A DNA stretch of 64,000 nt from Trichoplusia ni (taxonomy: Eukaryota > Arthropoda > Insecta > Lepidoptera > Noctuidae): contig NC_039490.1 in assembly GCF_003590095.1 (NCBI RefSeq), forward strand, positions 4,853,834 to 4,917,833, given 5' to 3'. The translations under genes were made by a program, and so were the position numbers. The notes beneath the pieces are model-generated. The model ran no database searches. It was not told the origin of the DNA and was given only the letters and a program-made list of their open reading frames with translations. Positions 21,631 to 34,400 of the stretch are shown here, piece after piece. The stretch's first letter is position 1. Every line of letters begins with the position of its first letter.

Positions 21631-22466
21631 TTAATTTATTTCGGTTTCCTCGCCGTAAGGTTTGGCCTGTCTGGTTGGGTCGTAAGTCTCGTTGTAAGGC
21701 ACAGCCGGGGCCTGACCGTAAGGCTGGCCGTACGTGTAAGGTGCACCTTCTGGTACCTTCACTGGCTCGGTCGGTTCTGGACTGTCTTCTGTTACATCCT
21801 TCTTGTACGGTATGCTTTCATCGTCTGAATTCATTTTGACTGATTCGTCAGGGTCCAGGCGTCTGGGAAAAAAATAGGAGTTCAGTGTAACGTATTTGCA
21901 GGGATAAAACGATTATTCTTTTAACATGAATAGATAGACATGAGGGTTTGTACATCAGAATCAAATCAGTATATTCATTTTTGTGCTTGCCACCCATGCC
22001 CATTATTGTAGCTTCTAGATACCCGGATCAACAACGATAACCTGCAAATTACACCCAGCGCTTAAGCTTGGTGTGCACCAGGTTAAGATTTACTGTCTTG
22101 AAAGCCACTTTTTTTTTGTTTAGGCGGGGTAATCCTCATGGGCACCCACTCCCTCAGGGGAGGAAATGGGTAGTGTCAGACTTTTACTGACTAAACCTGA
22201 ACCGCCGTGCTACGTCATCCGCGTTTTTGTGTCGGTGTATGGCAATGCGTTGCAATCCTTCATACACGTCTTGAAACCCCTAAGAAGAAATGTCCCTAAT
22301 CCAACTTACTTGATGGTCAAGAAGTTGTTCTCCTCCTTCTCTTCAGCCTTTCTCCGCTGCAGGATCCTCCATCCGATGCAAATGAGCACCACCACGATGG
22401 GCACCATCACCGCGCTGATGATGCCCCAAGTGGCTCCCAGGGTGCGGGCAGAGTACTCCTGCTTAC
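21631..22466 (-). other. mesh: mesh alternative 3' end B (short tail, two exons)
   Basis: Exon 22466-22310 encodes KQEYSARTLGATWGII, a membrane helix and a basic ILQRRKAEEKENN stretch. It splices at AA|GTAAGT to exon 21862-21631, which encodes an acidic, Pro/Tyr-rich tail with repeated YGQ and ends EETEIN. The two-exon reading joins in phase to exon 24953-24845 through the split Arg codon. If the donor at 22309 is not used, the very next codon is TAA, so intron retention gives a protein ending LTIK. Confidence 0.85.
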
Positions 22467-25400
22467 CTATGTAATGTATGTATGATATTAGTCATAGAGT
22501 AGTCAACGATCATACCTACAACTTGCCTAATCGTCTGATATTCGAAAACATTTTTGTCAACTAGCTCATATAGTAGATGGAGTAACTGTATTTTGATAGA
22601 CTCTTATATCGATAAAATTATTTATAAAGAAATTAATACGAAATTGTGGAGTAACGAAAAGCAAGCAACATTTAAAAGTCTGATGACAGACATCAGTCGC
22701 TTGATATGATATGTTTAGGGGTTGGTAATATGGTCGTTGAGAATGGAAGACCTCCTAATATTGTCCGTTATCAAGAAATATATTTAAACCTTTTAAAGTC
22801 AGTCTTTATGACTTCTTTGCCTATGTTTAGCTGCATCCTATGGAACTAGAAGCCATAAATAACAATTGGACAAGACTTTAAAAGAGTCACTGATATATTG
22901 ATTATTATCTTATATCTATGTAAGGATAACAAATCAATTTGATATTAGATACGATATAAAGTAGGTCAATGCATACGGAACCATGACGGTGTATCAGAAT
23001 GATTGAAAATAAAAAGGTCTGCATTCAAAGCTGACGATAAGTTTAAATGCTAGCATAATGTGACCCATATTTAACAACTATTTAATGTTTGATAAAACAA
23101 AAAATAGAACCCTTCTAACGCAATTTATCAACAAACAAGTAGATACGCTATCAGTAACGCAAAGCCCTGTAAATTATCTCTACAATGCAAATAAAAAAAT
23201 ACGCTTACCTTTTCATGTGACCTGGTTTTTAACAGACTAGATAAGAAAGCAAGCAATAACCTTAGAGATTAGAAACAAGGAAAATAATAACCCATCACAA
23301 GTCAGAGAAAATTTCTATTCCACACAAACGTGGCAAACAAAGTCATTCCTTGCTTTCTTATTGAAACATCTAGACAACACGTGGAAGTTATTCTACCGAA
23401 ATGGGAACAGAAATTTCCTCTTAATGTGACTGCAGACTTAGATTTAAAATGTATTTATTACAATAATTATAATTTAAGTAATAATAATCAACAACGATGG
23501 GAAACTCACTCGTCTATAATCTAAACAAGTAAAGAAAGTGTAAATACTAAACTAATTGTGCCACTTAATACGAAACCTAAAGCTACAAAAATCTTAACCT
23601 ATCTCCTTAATGTCATTGTATGGGCAGTGTATGACAGAATTGTGTTTGTTACTGTTATGTCTTAAGCTAAGATCAGACCATTGTCGAGCGACTGCTCATT
23701 GTAGGTAGTTCGACATTAGGCGGGTCTATGAGAGTCTCCATAGACTTGCCCTTTGCGGGAGGTAAAGTAAATGTTTTGATAGATTCAGAGGGAGCACTCT
23801 TTGGAGGTTCAGGCAAGCCCGGATTGTTGTAAGTGCTCCTAGGACTGTTGTCTGAAGTCGGGCTGATCGGGGGAGAGTATATTTCGGAGTACGTCGGCGA
23901 GTACTGGGAGGGAATAGGACTGTATTGTCCTTCATATTTCGGTGAGTAGGGATCCTCAGATTCCTTTGTGGAGTAACCAGAATCACTGGGAGGAAGAGCT
24001 CTGCGACCGAGCTGACGAGGTTTGCTAAGGTATGCTATATCTTTAGCTGGCCGGGTTAGAGTCGAGTCGCGGTTAGATTCAGTATCAGAAGGGGACGTTA
24101 TAGATAGCAAGTCTTCCTCAGATAAGTCCCAAAGTTTTTCGGGGAATTCTTCATTAGGAGCGTTGGGTAAAGGTTCGTTAGTTCGATATGTCTTGTCGTA
24201 CGCCCTACGTTTTTTGGGGTTGGACTTATCTGATTTGTTAGAGTCGCTTTTACCGGAGTCGGGGTAGCCTATACCTGAGCTGTCCCCATCTTGAGGGACA
24301 GGTGGAGCGGGCCTAATAAGAGGTCCGGACCTAGCTAAGGGAGCTTCCTCAGTAGGAGTTTCTGGCAACTTTTCTTTCCTATCCGAATCTTGGCTACGTA
24401 AAGTGGACGATTTCATAGTATCAGTGATGTTTCCCATTGATGCTGATCTGAGGTTAAGCCTAGAAGCTGATTTCGATCGCGGTATATCTTCGAAACGGAA
24501 TCCCTCTTTGCCTTCGGATTTGGGTTTGTACCAGCACCAGAACCACAGCAGGCAAATCAACAAGCCTAACGGTAGAATAACTGCCACTATGATGCCCCAC
24601 GTCAGAAACAGTGCGCGTTGAGAGAACTCTTGGTTACCTGAATACGGAAACAGTACATTTACTTTACTGATTATTCTCCAGCATTTACGTAAGATGATGA
24701 AAAAGATCCTACAGTATTTGTCTGTGGTACTTCTTATCGTATTATTGAAGAATAACCTGGTGTCAAAGTTGAAGCCTTTGACGTGGCTCTACATAATACC
24801 TTTTAATATTTGCTACATAGTGTATTTATTTATAAGATACTTACGTAAGCACTCCGTGTATCCATAGTCCGGTAGGTTCCACCTTCCGTTGTCCTCACAC
24901 ACTCTTCGTTTGTCACCGATCAGAATAAAGTCTTGGTTGCACTCAAAGTTCACCTAAAATTACAATATTTACTTAAAAATGAAACCAGGTAAATAATATA
25001 ATAAATCTAACTTTATGTGTGTTTGGAGCTAATTATTATATTAATTGGAATGACATTACATCGAGATGAAGAATGAATTGACTCTGGCTTTGTATTGTAT
25101 AAATTAAATTAAAAAGGTTAAACCACAAACTACATTTTAATAAATAACGTATTTACTAGAACAATAAATTGATGATGAATAAGGAAATTTTAATGTAAAC
25201 TGTTTAGTTCCCCGACTTATGATTCATAATGGTTTTTCAAGAGCATAGGAGTGTCTACCTATGTATGTCCCAATTTTTATACAGGACAGACACGAAAACA
25301 AAATAAACCAATTTAGCCTATCAGGAATCAGGCTCGTCAGAACTTCAATTTGAATAATAATATTTTCTTTCCTTCCTAGTCTGACCAATTTGAATAAGGG

Positions 25401-28400
25401 GTAGCCTAGGTGACTGGGTTGAGGAGGTCAGATAGGCAGTCGCTCCTTGTGAAACCCTGGTACCTAGCTGCATCTGGTTAGACTGGAAGCCGACCTCAAC
25501 ATAGTTGGGAAAACGATAGGATGATGAATTTCTTTCTTTCCTCTTTTTCATTTACATTCTGGATCTGATTCACGGTCACGACAAGGTCACTTGATTAGCT
25601 GCTTTGATGTGTCTTTGAATATTTTTAATTTATCTAACTAGTCATTAATAAAGAGCATTCATGCTAACTTACCCTTGTTCCTGGTGTAAAGAAGAAATTA
25701 CTCTTTCGTCCAAAGCGCGGGGTTTCCAATATACCGCAACTTATAACACGACGAGCGTTTTGCTCCTTTATGTTTGTCTGAAAATAAGAAAATATTATTT
25801 CTCCTTATCCAAAATTAGACTTGTTCTTCCTTGTAAAGTATACCTTAACATGCAGATATTTGGCAACAATCTCAAGATTTTTAATAACGGAGGTTCACAC
25901 TTTAAAAAAGTTCGAATAACAAATAAAATCTATAAAACAGATTCGTTATACGAGAATCATGTATGGATTAATGTTAGCAACTAAACTGTGTAGCTTCGCC
26001 ATAGCCTGTTCCATAAGGGACCTTGGCAGATGCATTATAATTAAAAGAACAATGGGCTGACAAGACGCATCCGACTGCACGCGAGTGTACGGCTTGGTAG
26101 CCATGCTTCTAGGATGTGGAATAGATAGGACTTGCTTTAAGTCAAGATGACATTAAAAAAGAAACATTTTGAAAACTGACAATAATAACTGCAACTTCAA
26201 AGAAAACGTTAACTGGTAGAAATTTACCAGGTAGGACCCGGTTATATTTTTTTATGTGTAGGTTTAAAACTGAATATCTTTATTGAAATTTACCTAGAAA
26301 ATGAAATTCCAGTAACAGAACTGGCGAACAAAACAGTTTGTACTACACTCACCAATTGGAGCCACTTTTGACCTGATCATGACTCAATAACTCTTTCTCA
26401 TAAATTTGCCTCATATATTGGTACTTGAGACATATATGTAACTATAAATTAATAATTAGGAGATATGTTTATGTATCTAATTATTAACCAATTATTTGAA
26501 TAGCTCATTTAAATCATTAAATAAGATAAAAAAAAACCTACAAGGCTAAGCATCTATAAGGCTTCATGCAATACAGCGACGGGCGATGGGACCCTAAAAC
26601 ATATTCTTTGCTGAATTCCTGCTGCCCTAACATAAAGTAAAATTTTGTGTTCATATTTATTTTTATATTTATTTTTATGTGTCTTTATCATCTCCGTAGT
26701 TTCCACGTCCTTAAAGATGCACATATAGATTTTGTCGTGTATCACTATAATCAAAGTGTGGGAAACTATCATTTGTATTTACGATGTTGACAATCAAGGC
26801 TGTTATTGACTTAATAGCTGAATGAATCACCTTTTATATTTGCTTGCATATGAATGACGTCATTTATGAATTCATTTTGTCATGTGTTTCAACTGAATGT
26901 TGTTTGTTTTGAATTATGTTCACGACAGGACACGACGTTGCATCGACTATGTATAAATAGTCGTATTTATGTAGATAGTATATAAAACAATGCAACTTAA
27001 AGTTTCCGTTCAACAATATCTTAGTTTTTGGGACAAGTTTGCTGTAGATCAACAATAATACTAAAACTATAAAGTAAGATGAATAAGAAGAAACCGACCA
27101 TACTTAATCTAAATTTTATGTTAAATTCAGGATGTGGCTCTCATTTTCAAAAAATCTTACCAATTTAACATTTAATAATAAGGGACTAAAAAATATCACC
27201 ATAACTCTAATTATTAGACATTGAAGTCGAATATTCAAAAATCAAAAGCAAACACACAAAAAAAATTAAAAATGAAGAAATTCAAGCTACAGACCAAACA
27301 TAAAAAACTACAAAACCGAAATAATAAAAAATATCACAATTATACTCACAATTGACGCCAAATAATTCTTGGTGAACTCTGCCATATCTCGATTCAACGT
27401 CATTCCATAATCGTATCGGCACTGGTATGAGTCCTGGCATATCTCTATAGCTCTCGCCACGTCCTGGGACCGGTTCGCCGGCAAGAAGTCCGCCGGTTCC
27501 CGGATAAAGTTGGGTACGAACTGGTTATCATTGTAATAGGCTGCCGTTCTACCATACTCCCGATAGAACATCGCTACACCTATGTCCCTTTGTTCCCGAT
27601 CCGTTAGTTGCCCTGAGAAATACGTTTTTATCGAATGTAAAGTCAAAATTTTGATCAATTCCGGTAGTCCTAACATTACGAGAAGTTATTTTACTTTTAT
27701 TGAAGTCTATTTCGATGAAGATTCTTTACAACTGATCGAGATTTAGAATGAAGATCAATAAGAGTATGTAGTTTAAACAATGGGCTAAGATGTAAATGTT
27801 TACTTTACGAACAAAGCCCTATTCATGTTTGTGAATTTTATATAAATGGGAATATCTTACTTGTTGATTCTATACTAGATCTAAATAACTCGCTTATCCT
27901 GTTGAATTTTGTTAATTACTTACAATATTGAGCGAATTCTCGGTGTGCTGTTTGGAAGTTGTTTAGATCCACTGTCGCTTTCGTTCCATCCGGTCTTGTG
28001 AAGTCGTCATTTATATCAAGCGACCAATTACCAAAGAGACCTCGAGTTTGATTCTGGAACGAAAGACATGTTCAAATTCAGTGATGACATGTCATGTAAA
28101 ATGGTTTTTGGATACACATGATCAATAAACTATTGACAGTTAAATGTAAGTAGATAGATTAGAATTAGAAGCGCTGGTGATTCATTAAGTCATATTACTG
28201 TACTACTTATTTTTCTGAAGTATATATTATAAAATGTTAGTGTACCAAATTCGACCAATGTTATATTAGTCTCGGGCGAATCTGCCTCTAAAAAACATTA
28301 AAAATTTAAAGTAGTCGAATCCGCGAATCAAGTTGGGGACAACTTGAACTCGCGGACAAGAGCAACTCAATAAATAGATCCCCTCACCATATAATTCCAA

Positions 28401-31400
28401 GGCAGATAGACTCTGGCCGACATGAAGCCCTTGTTCTCCACCACCTCGACTCCGGCTCCTGACGCGAACATGATCACGATCTCTGACTGGTTCAGCACGT
28501 ACATGGGCTGGTATACTGTCACTCCTGGAGACATAAGCGGCGTCAGGTAAATTGAGAGAAAAATTATTGAACAGAGACATAAAAACAGAACCAATATGGA
28601 AAGAGTTATCGAAGGCTTTATTTAAAACGACAATGATTTCTAAGAAAGCTGTTTAAGATGATTTGATCGAGAAGATTTTACAGAGCAGAAATTTAATGTC
28701 TTACAATATATTCTGTTTTACAATATAGTAATTAGTAAGGTACTAGTAGAAGAAGTAAGTACTCATAAAGTAATTTTTCTATTTGATTTATTTTCACGAA
28801 ATCTCTTACCTGGGAAGTACTGCACTCTGAGTGAAGGCCTGTCGAAGTAGACTCGTTTGTTGTCAGCGAATACATCCAGCCTGTATCGCCATTGAGCGTG
28901 TTGTGGTCTTAGACGCACCTGTTAGTACAAATGGTTGAATGTATTAAGATTATAAAGGGATTTAAATTATCGTCACTGCTGGGGATGGGCCTCCCCTTTT
29001 TCGTGAAAATTTTCTGTATAATTTTGAAATAGCACCGGATAATAAGGATGTAGAATAAAAGAGAAAAATAATCCGACCTTATTAAATAATTAAAGGCTGT
29101 TAATACTAATAGGTATTTTAGAATAAGGTTGCTCTTATGGTTTAAATTTGGCATACAGATAATTTTAATATACCGAATTTACTTTTATCAAGATAATAAT
29201 ACAGTAATAACGATTAAAATACTCAGGCAGTTATCCAAACTTGTAATTTACAAACTTTCTAACAGGTGTCCCTCAAGGTTTAATCTTAGGGCCCAGGTTT
29301 ACTAACCTCAACTGCCACGGAGTTATTGGAGGCTGCGACTACAGAAGTCAGATGTGTTGCGTTGACTCGTCCATGAATGTTTCGTGGGACTTGTTCAAAC
29401 CTGCCCTGTACGTCTAGTTTGAGTTGTGGGTGGTCTACTCTCACAAGGACGTATTCACCTGGAACAAATTATTTATTAGTGTCTGATTCATGTCTGTTTG
29501 TTTGTCATACTTAATTTAAGGAATTTTGGGATAGATGGTCGATTTTTTAATGATGCTGTATGTTTAAATATTCTATTTATTGATAGGTTTGGTTAATAGA
29601 AGTATAATGTTGAAGCAATCTTCAATTTTTTGGATAGTTCCGCATGTAGCTAAATCCATACAGAAAAACGACTGAAAGTAGCAAAATGTCAGGATCGAAT
29701 CGTATGTATTGGGCAATTATAGTTTAAGTTGAAAATCCATTAGTTAATAACTTTTTTGTTTGTTTTGTTCTGATTCCTTTAGACAAAAGTGTCACACAAG
29801 TCTTTTCATACTTAAATATTTAAGATATTATTTTTTTCCTCTGTTAAAACCTTACCTTTTCCGTTGAAGGTGTACTGCAGGTCATCGAAGGTAACAATAT
29901 GAGGGTCACCGAATATACCAGCAACGCCAGGAGACTGGTAGGCCACACAGTCTTGCGATGGACGACGTTCAAATCTGTATAGACATGATATTGTATTAAA
30001 AAGCAAGTTTATGCTCGGACTGTTCAATTAAATACAGGGAGCAATAAAATAAAACTGTATTTAAATGTTCTTTGGAATTAAAATTTGAATCACATTTTTT
30101 TTGAAGTTTCGAATTCAAAAATGGCTTCGGCATTGCGAGGAAACAACTTGTTGTATAAAAGTAATATTTGAAATTGTAGGTTAGGATGATACACCAGTAA
30201 CATGATTGTATAACAAACCTGAAAGTTTCACATCCGACAGCCTGTTCCTCTTGCCACATGCAACATTGGTAGAAAGGAATCATGTCGTGGAACCAATGGG
30301 ACAACGATGGAACCTACGGAAAATTAACAAGTCATTAATCAAGAAGCAAATAATATTACAATAAGCCTTTAAAAGTTAAAGAAGCAGCAATCACTTATAG
30401 TAGTTAAAGGGACCTTTAACAAATAATGAAAAAAAGATCCCGTACTTAAGTAGAACGAAAATTATTCGAATGATCCGAATCCGGGGTCGATTCGGATAAT
30501 CGGACATAGACTGATATTATGGTAAGCTGTTGTTTGAACTTTAATGTAGAAATGATTAGAAATATATAAAAATATATAAAGTATATCAAATATTAAACTA
30601 TAAAATAAAATAAAGTGATGTTTTTCCATACCTTGTTAGCCTCGTTGTAAGGAGTGAACCCGAAGTCATGTGACCTCAAAGGTCGCGATCCCCACATCTG
30701 ATCGTAGGACAACATGAGGAACCCGTTCTTATCGTAACAACACTGTTGGCCTGAACCCTCGGGGCTGTGAACAATGTTCATTATTAATAGACCGTATTTA
30801 CGATACAGGGAAATCATTTTTTTGTTAATCGAAAAAATTAAAGACTTTTCTTAAATCATAAGAAAATTTGCATCAATATCAAACGCTTTAGAAGTTAATG
30901 CCTTCTTTACTCATTTGAAAACGACCAATCTTGAAAAAATGCGATCGTAACAGCAAAGTGTGATATTTCCCAATCGACCGATAAACTAGCAATTTCTTGG
31001 TATAACTAGATATTCATAATAATGTCTTACCTAGGTCCTCCGCTCCTCACACAGTGCACACTGCCCCAGTGGTATCTACAAGTGGGGTTGGTATCCTTGT
31101 CACAAGCCACATCCGGCATGAACCTTCCCTTATCCAACAAGGCATGTTCCAACGTACAGGGACAGACCCACACTTGAGAGGCAAAGTTCTTCAGGAAACG
31201 ATCGGTTCGAAGCCAGTTGTTGCAAAGAGCGTTGGGCCAACGTTGGCCATGGAGCCTTTCCCATTGTGGGGCGAAGTACCAACCGAGTGGGATTGGACGA
31301 CTCCATAGAACACTGTTGGGAAAAAGATTTTTTTTTTAAAAGGTACAATATTACGGACCTAAAATTCCAACGAAATATGGACCTTATTTTTTTATGGATC

Positions 31401-34400
31401 TGTACATAATATGAACGTTAAAACAAAATTGAAAATAAGAAAAAAACTAATTCTAAATCACTTACGGTGAAATCGAAACGCCCTTGAAAACTTCGGGCGT
31501 GGTCAAATTAATTTGCAGAAAACCGAATTGCATGTCGTTGTGCAAGAAGTTGTCCCTGTTCCTAAAGTTCTGAGGATTGATAACATATTCCCCTGTATTA
31601 GCGACGCCCACTTCAATCATATCTATGAACTCCAATTGTGGTCTGATCGTAATCTCCTTGTATCCCCATAAACTGATCTGAAGTTGGACGTTCAAGTTTG
31701 TGGTCAAGTTGAACCGGTCCCAAGTCATCCTGATCTCAGGAGGATACCTCTCATGAATCGCATTGTCAGTGAAGAAGATCTTTTCGGTCGCAGTAGCAGG
31801 AGTTTCTAGAAAGCGTAAACATTTATGATAGTGATATTTGACATATTTATCCTATAGATAAAAGAATGCTTATCGAATTTAATCTCTACCTAATTTAATT
31901 ATACACTTACCGACGAAGTATTTTCCTTTCCATTTGTAAGGTTCGTTGTTGATGGCGATTTCGAATCTTGCGTAGCCGTTGTGCCAAAACCTGGGCTGGA
32001 CGCAGATGGCGCGGTTGACGTCAACCACAGCGCCGACGACGGACTCGGTGTCGAAGCGACAAGTGATCCTATCGTTCGGGTTGAAACAAGGGCCAGTAAT
32101 GTTGACAATGGTACCTCCCAACATGTTTCCACTTTCAGGGGCAAACATTAGGGGAAGATTTGCTCCATCTGAGAATCAGAGAAACAATCAATTGATTGCT
32201 AATTTCACTGAACACATATCTTTTTAGGCGATCCTCATTATATCATACCTATATCCTTGTTACAAGTTCCCATGAGTATTTTCTCGTCTATTCTGAATAT
32301 GTGTCGTCCAGGGAATCCGTTAGCCCACCCTCTGCCTGTCAAATCTCTGAGGACTGAAGCTTGCGAGTACGGCTTGTATTCGTAGCTTTGAGTACCGTTA
32401 CCAGCGTTAAAACCAATCTGAAAATGGGTAAATGGTAAATACCGTTGGTCAAAATTTAATTATAGGTATTTGATATAATCTTACAAATAGAAAATACTGT
32501 ACTTAAATGCTAGTTTGGCTGGCATATGCTAAGAGAACCTTATATGTAGATACAATCTACTACATCTGTATCTAGTTTATATATTCACTGGTCCTTTAGG
32601 AGGTTACACACAGACTTTCGAGTTAAATTATTGATACTTACGTAAGCAGGAACACCACCTTCCCCTGTCGTGGTATCACCACCAGCCTCAGTATGCGAGC
32701 TCCAGTTGATCTCCAAGTAGTTGAATATCGCGTAAGTGAACACTTCGTCTGTTGCTAAGACCATTTGGAATGTGTTCGTCTATAAGCAAAGTAACATTAA
32801 TTGAATATTTAATTTAATCCGTTATGATCCATAATTAAACTAGCTAGACTGTTGGACTAAAATAATAAAAAACAGCACTGCTTACAGAAAATAAATTGAG
32901 AAAACGTTATTTTTTGTCGTTGGCTTTTCCCAAAATCTCCCAATGTAAAATATATCCTTTAGTGAAACAAAACAGCAGTCGAAAAAAATCACTATGTTAA
33001 ACAGGAAAATTTCGTAACTCACCATAAATAACGAGTTATCGATTCCTCCAGCAAAGGACATGTTCTTCCAAGTGATAGTGACGGCGTGTTTGGGGAAGAA
33101 GGTCTCAGAGCCGATGACTCCCTCGCGGATGTCCCACGTGATACGCTCTCTCATCTCTACACCCAATTGGTCTGTACGGGTCTAAAAAGTGAAATATACA
33201 CAGTTGTAACGGAGCATGTGTACTTGAATGCATGTTAAATGATTTTTGCCTAATTCTGGTTAACAAATTGATTTATTGTAATTTTTTAGGACTATTCCCG
33301 CACTAAAAAAATGAATCTTTGTGTCGAGACTAGGGCCAAGTCGTATGTTCAAATCACCCAGACATTGAAAAAGATTTCGTTGATCACTCAAATGAATGTC
33401 CTTCTCGGATTCGCACCCACCGCGCACAGCGGGTTTGGCGTGACGACGTAACAATTTCAAGGATTAATATTTATTGAATATTTTAAATATAATTAAAATG
33501 CCAATATCTACCTGCAAATCTCTGTCCATTCTGAAGTAAACTCCGGGCCTCCTTTGATCTGGGTCTTCCTGCCTTTGACTACCGATACGACACTTGCTGA
33601 AGAAGATACCAATAAAAGAAGGATCGTTGACATCAGGCCAGTCTTTGACGGGGAAAGAGAGAGGGTAGGTGTAGTGGTCCGGGGGGTCGCTGAAGTAGAT
33701 GTAACCGTTCATGGAGAGCTAGAGGAAGAAAATTGTTAATAAGTTAAGAAAAATATATAGAAGTTTTAGGTTATTATTTTTTATTTGTTAAGGTAATCAG
33801 TTCATGTAATGTTACTAGTCTACTCTGTTCGGGAGCGCTCATCAAATAAATGTTACGAAATCACGGGGAGGAATTGTTTTTTTTTTGATAATTTCTTTAT
33901 TAATTTAAAGCTTACATGTATTTTCATCTGCCCGAATAAAAAATAGTTCTCTAATATTCAAAGCAAAATTGACGTTAAAATTCTTCAAAATTATAATTTT
34001 TTTGTGTATCCCAAAAAGGATTCTCATTTAACCTATAACTTACCCTAGTATAATTGAACCTAAATCCGAAGAACGGCAACTGGAAGTTGAAGTTCTTGTG
34101 GATCTGAGGAGTGGAGGTGTGAATGTCTCTCTGGTAGTCACCAAGGTTATCACTTCCGCCTTGATCGTAGAACCAGTACATGAAGTTTCCTCTGATTTGA
34201 GCCAGTCTCGCTGGAGTGATGACGTAGGGCTGACCATTGTTCTGGTAGCTTGTGTCTGGTCGAACGCGACCGTCAATGTGATCTGAAAGTGAAAGCAATT
34301 ATCATAGTTTTGGATTAATCTGGATCATTGTGGTTCATTATCCACCCTATACCTTTACCACTGTCAAATTTATAACTTGAAAGAACCAATAATTTAATGG

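Noticed and set aside
24022..24621. Plus-strand frames of 72-81 codons
   Set aside because: They are antisense to the long mesh tail exon 24637-23673, which is open in the correct phase over its whole length.
28266..28580. Arg/Ser-rich minus-strand frame of 104 codons
   Set aside because: It is a frame-shifted reading of mesh exon 28524-28388 and crosses both splice sites.
31054..31308. 84-codon plus-strand frame
   Set aside because: It is antisense to mesh exon 31312-31031, which carries the conserved AMOP residues on the minus strand.
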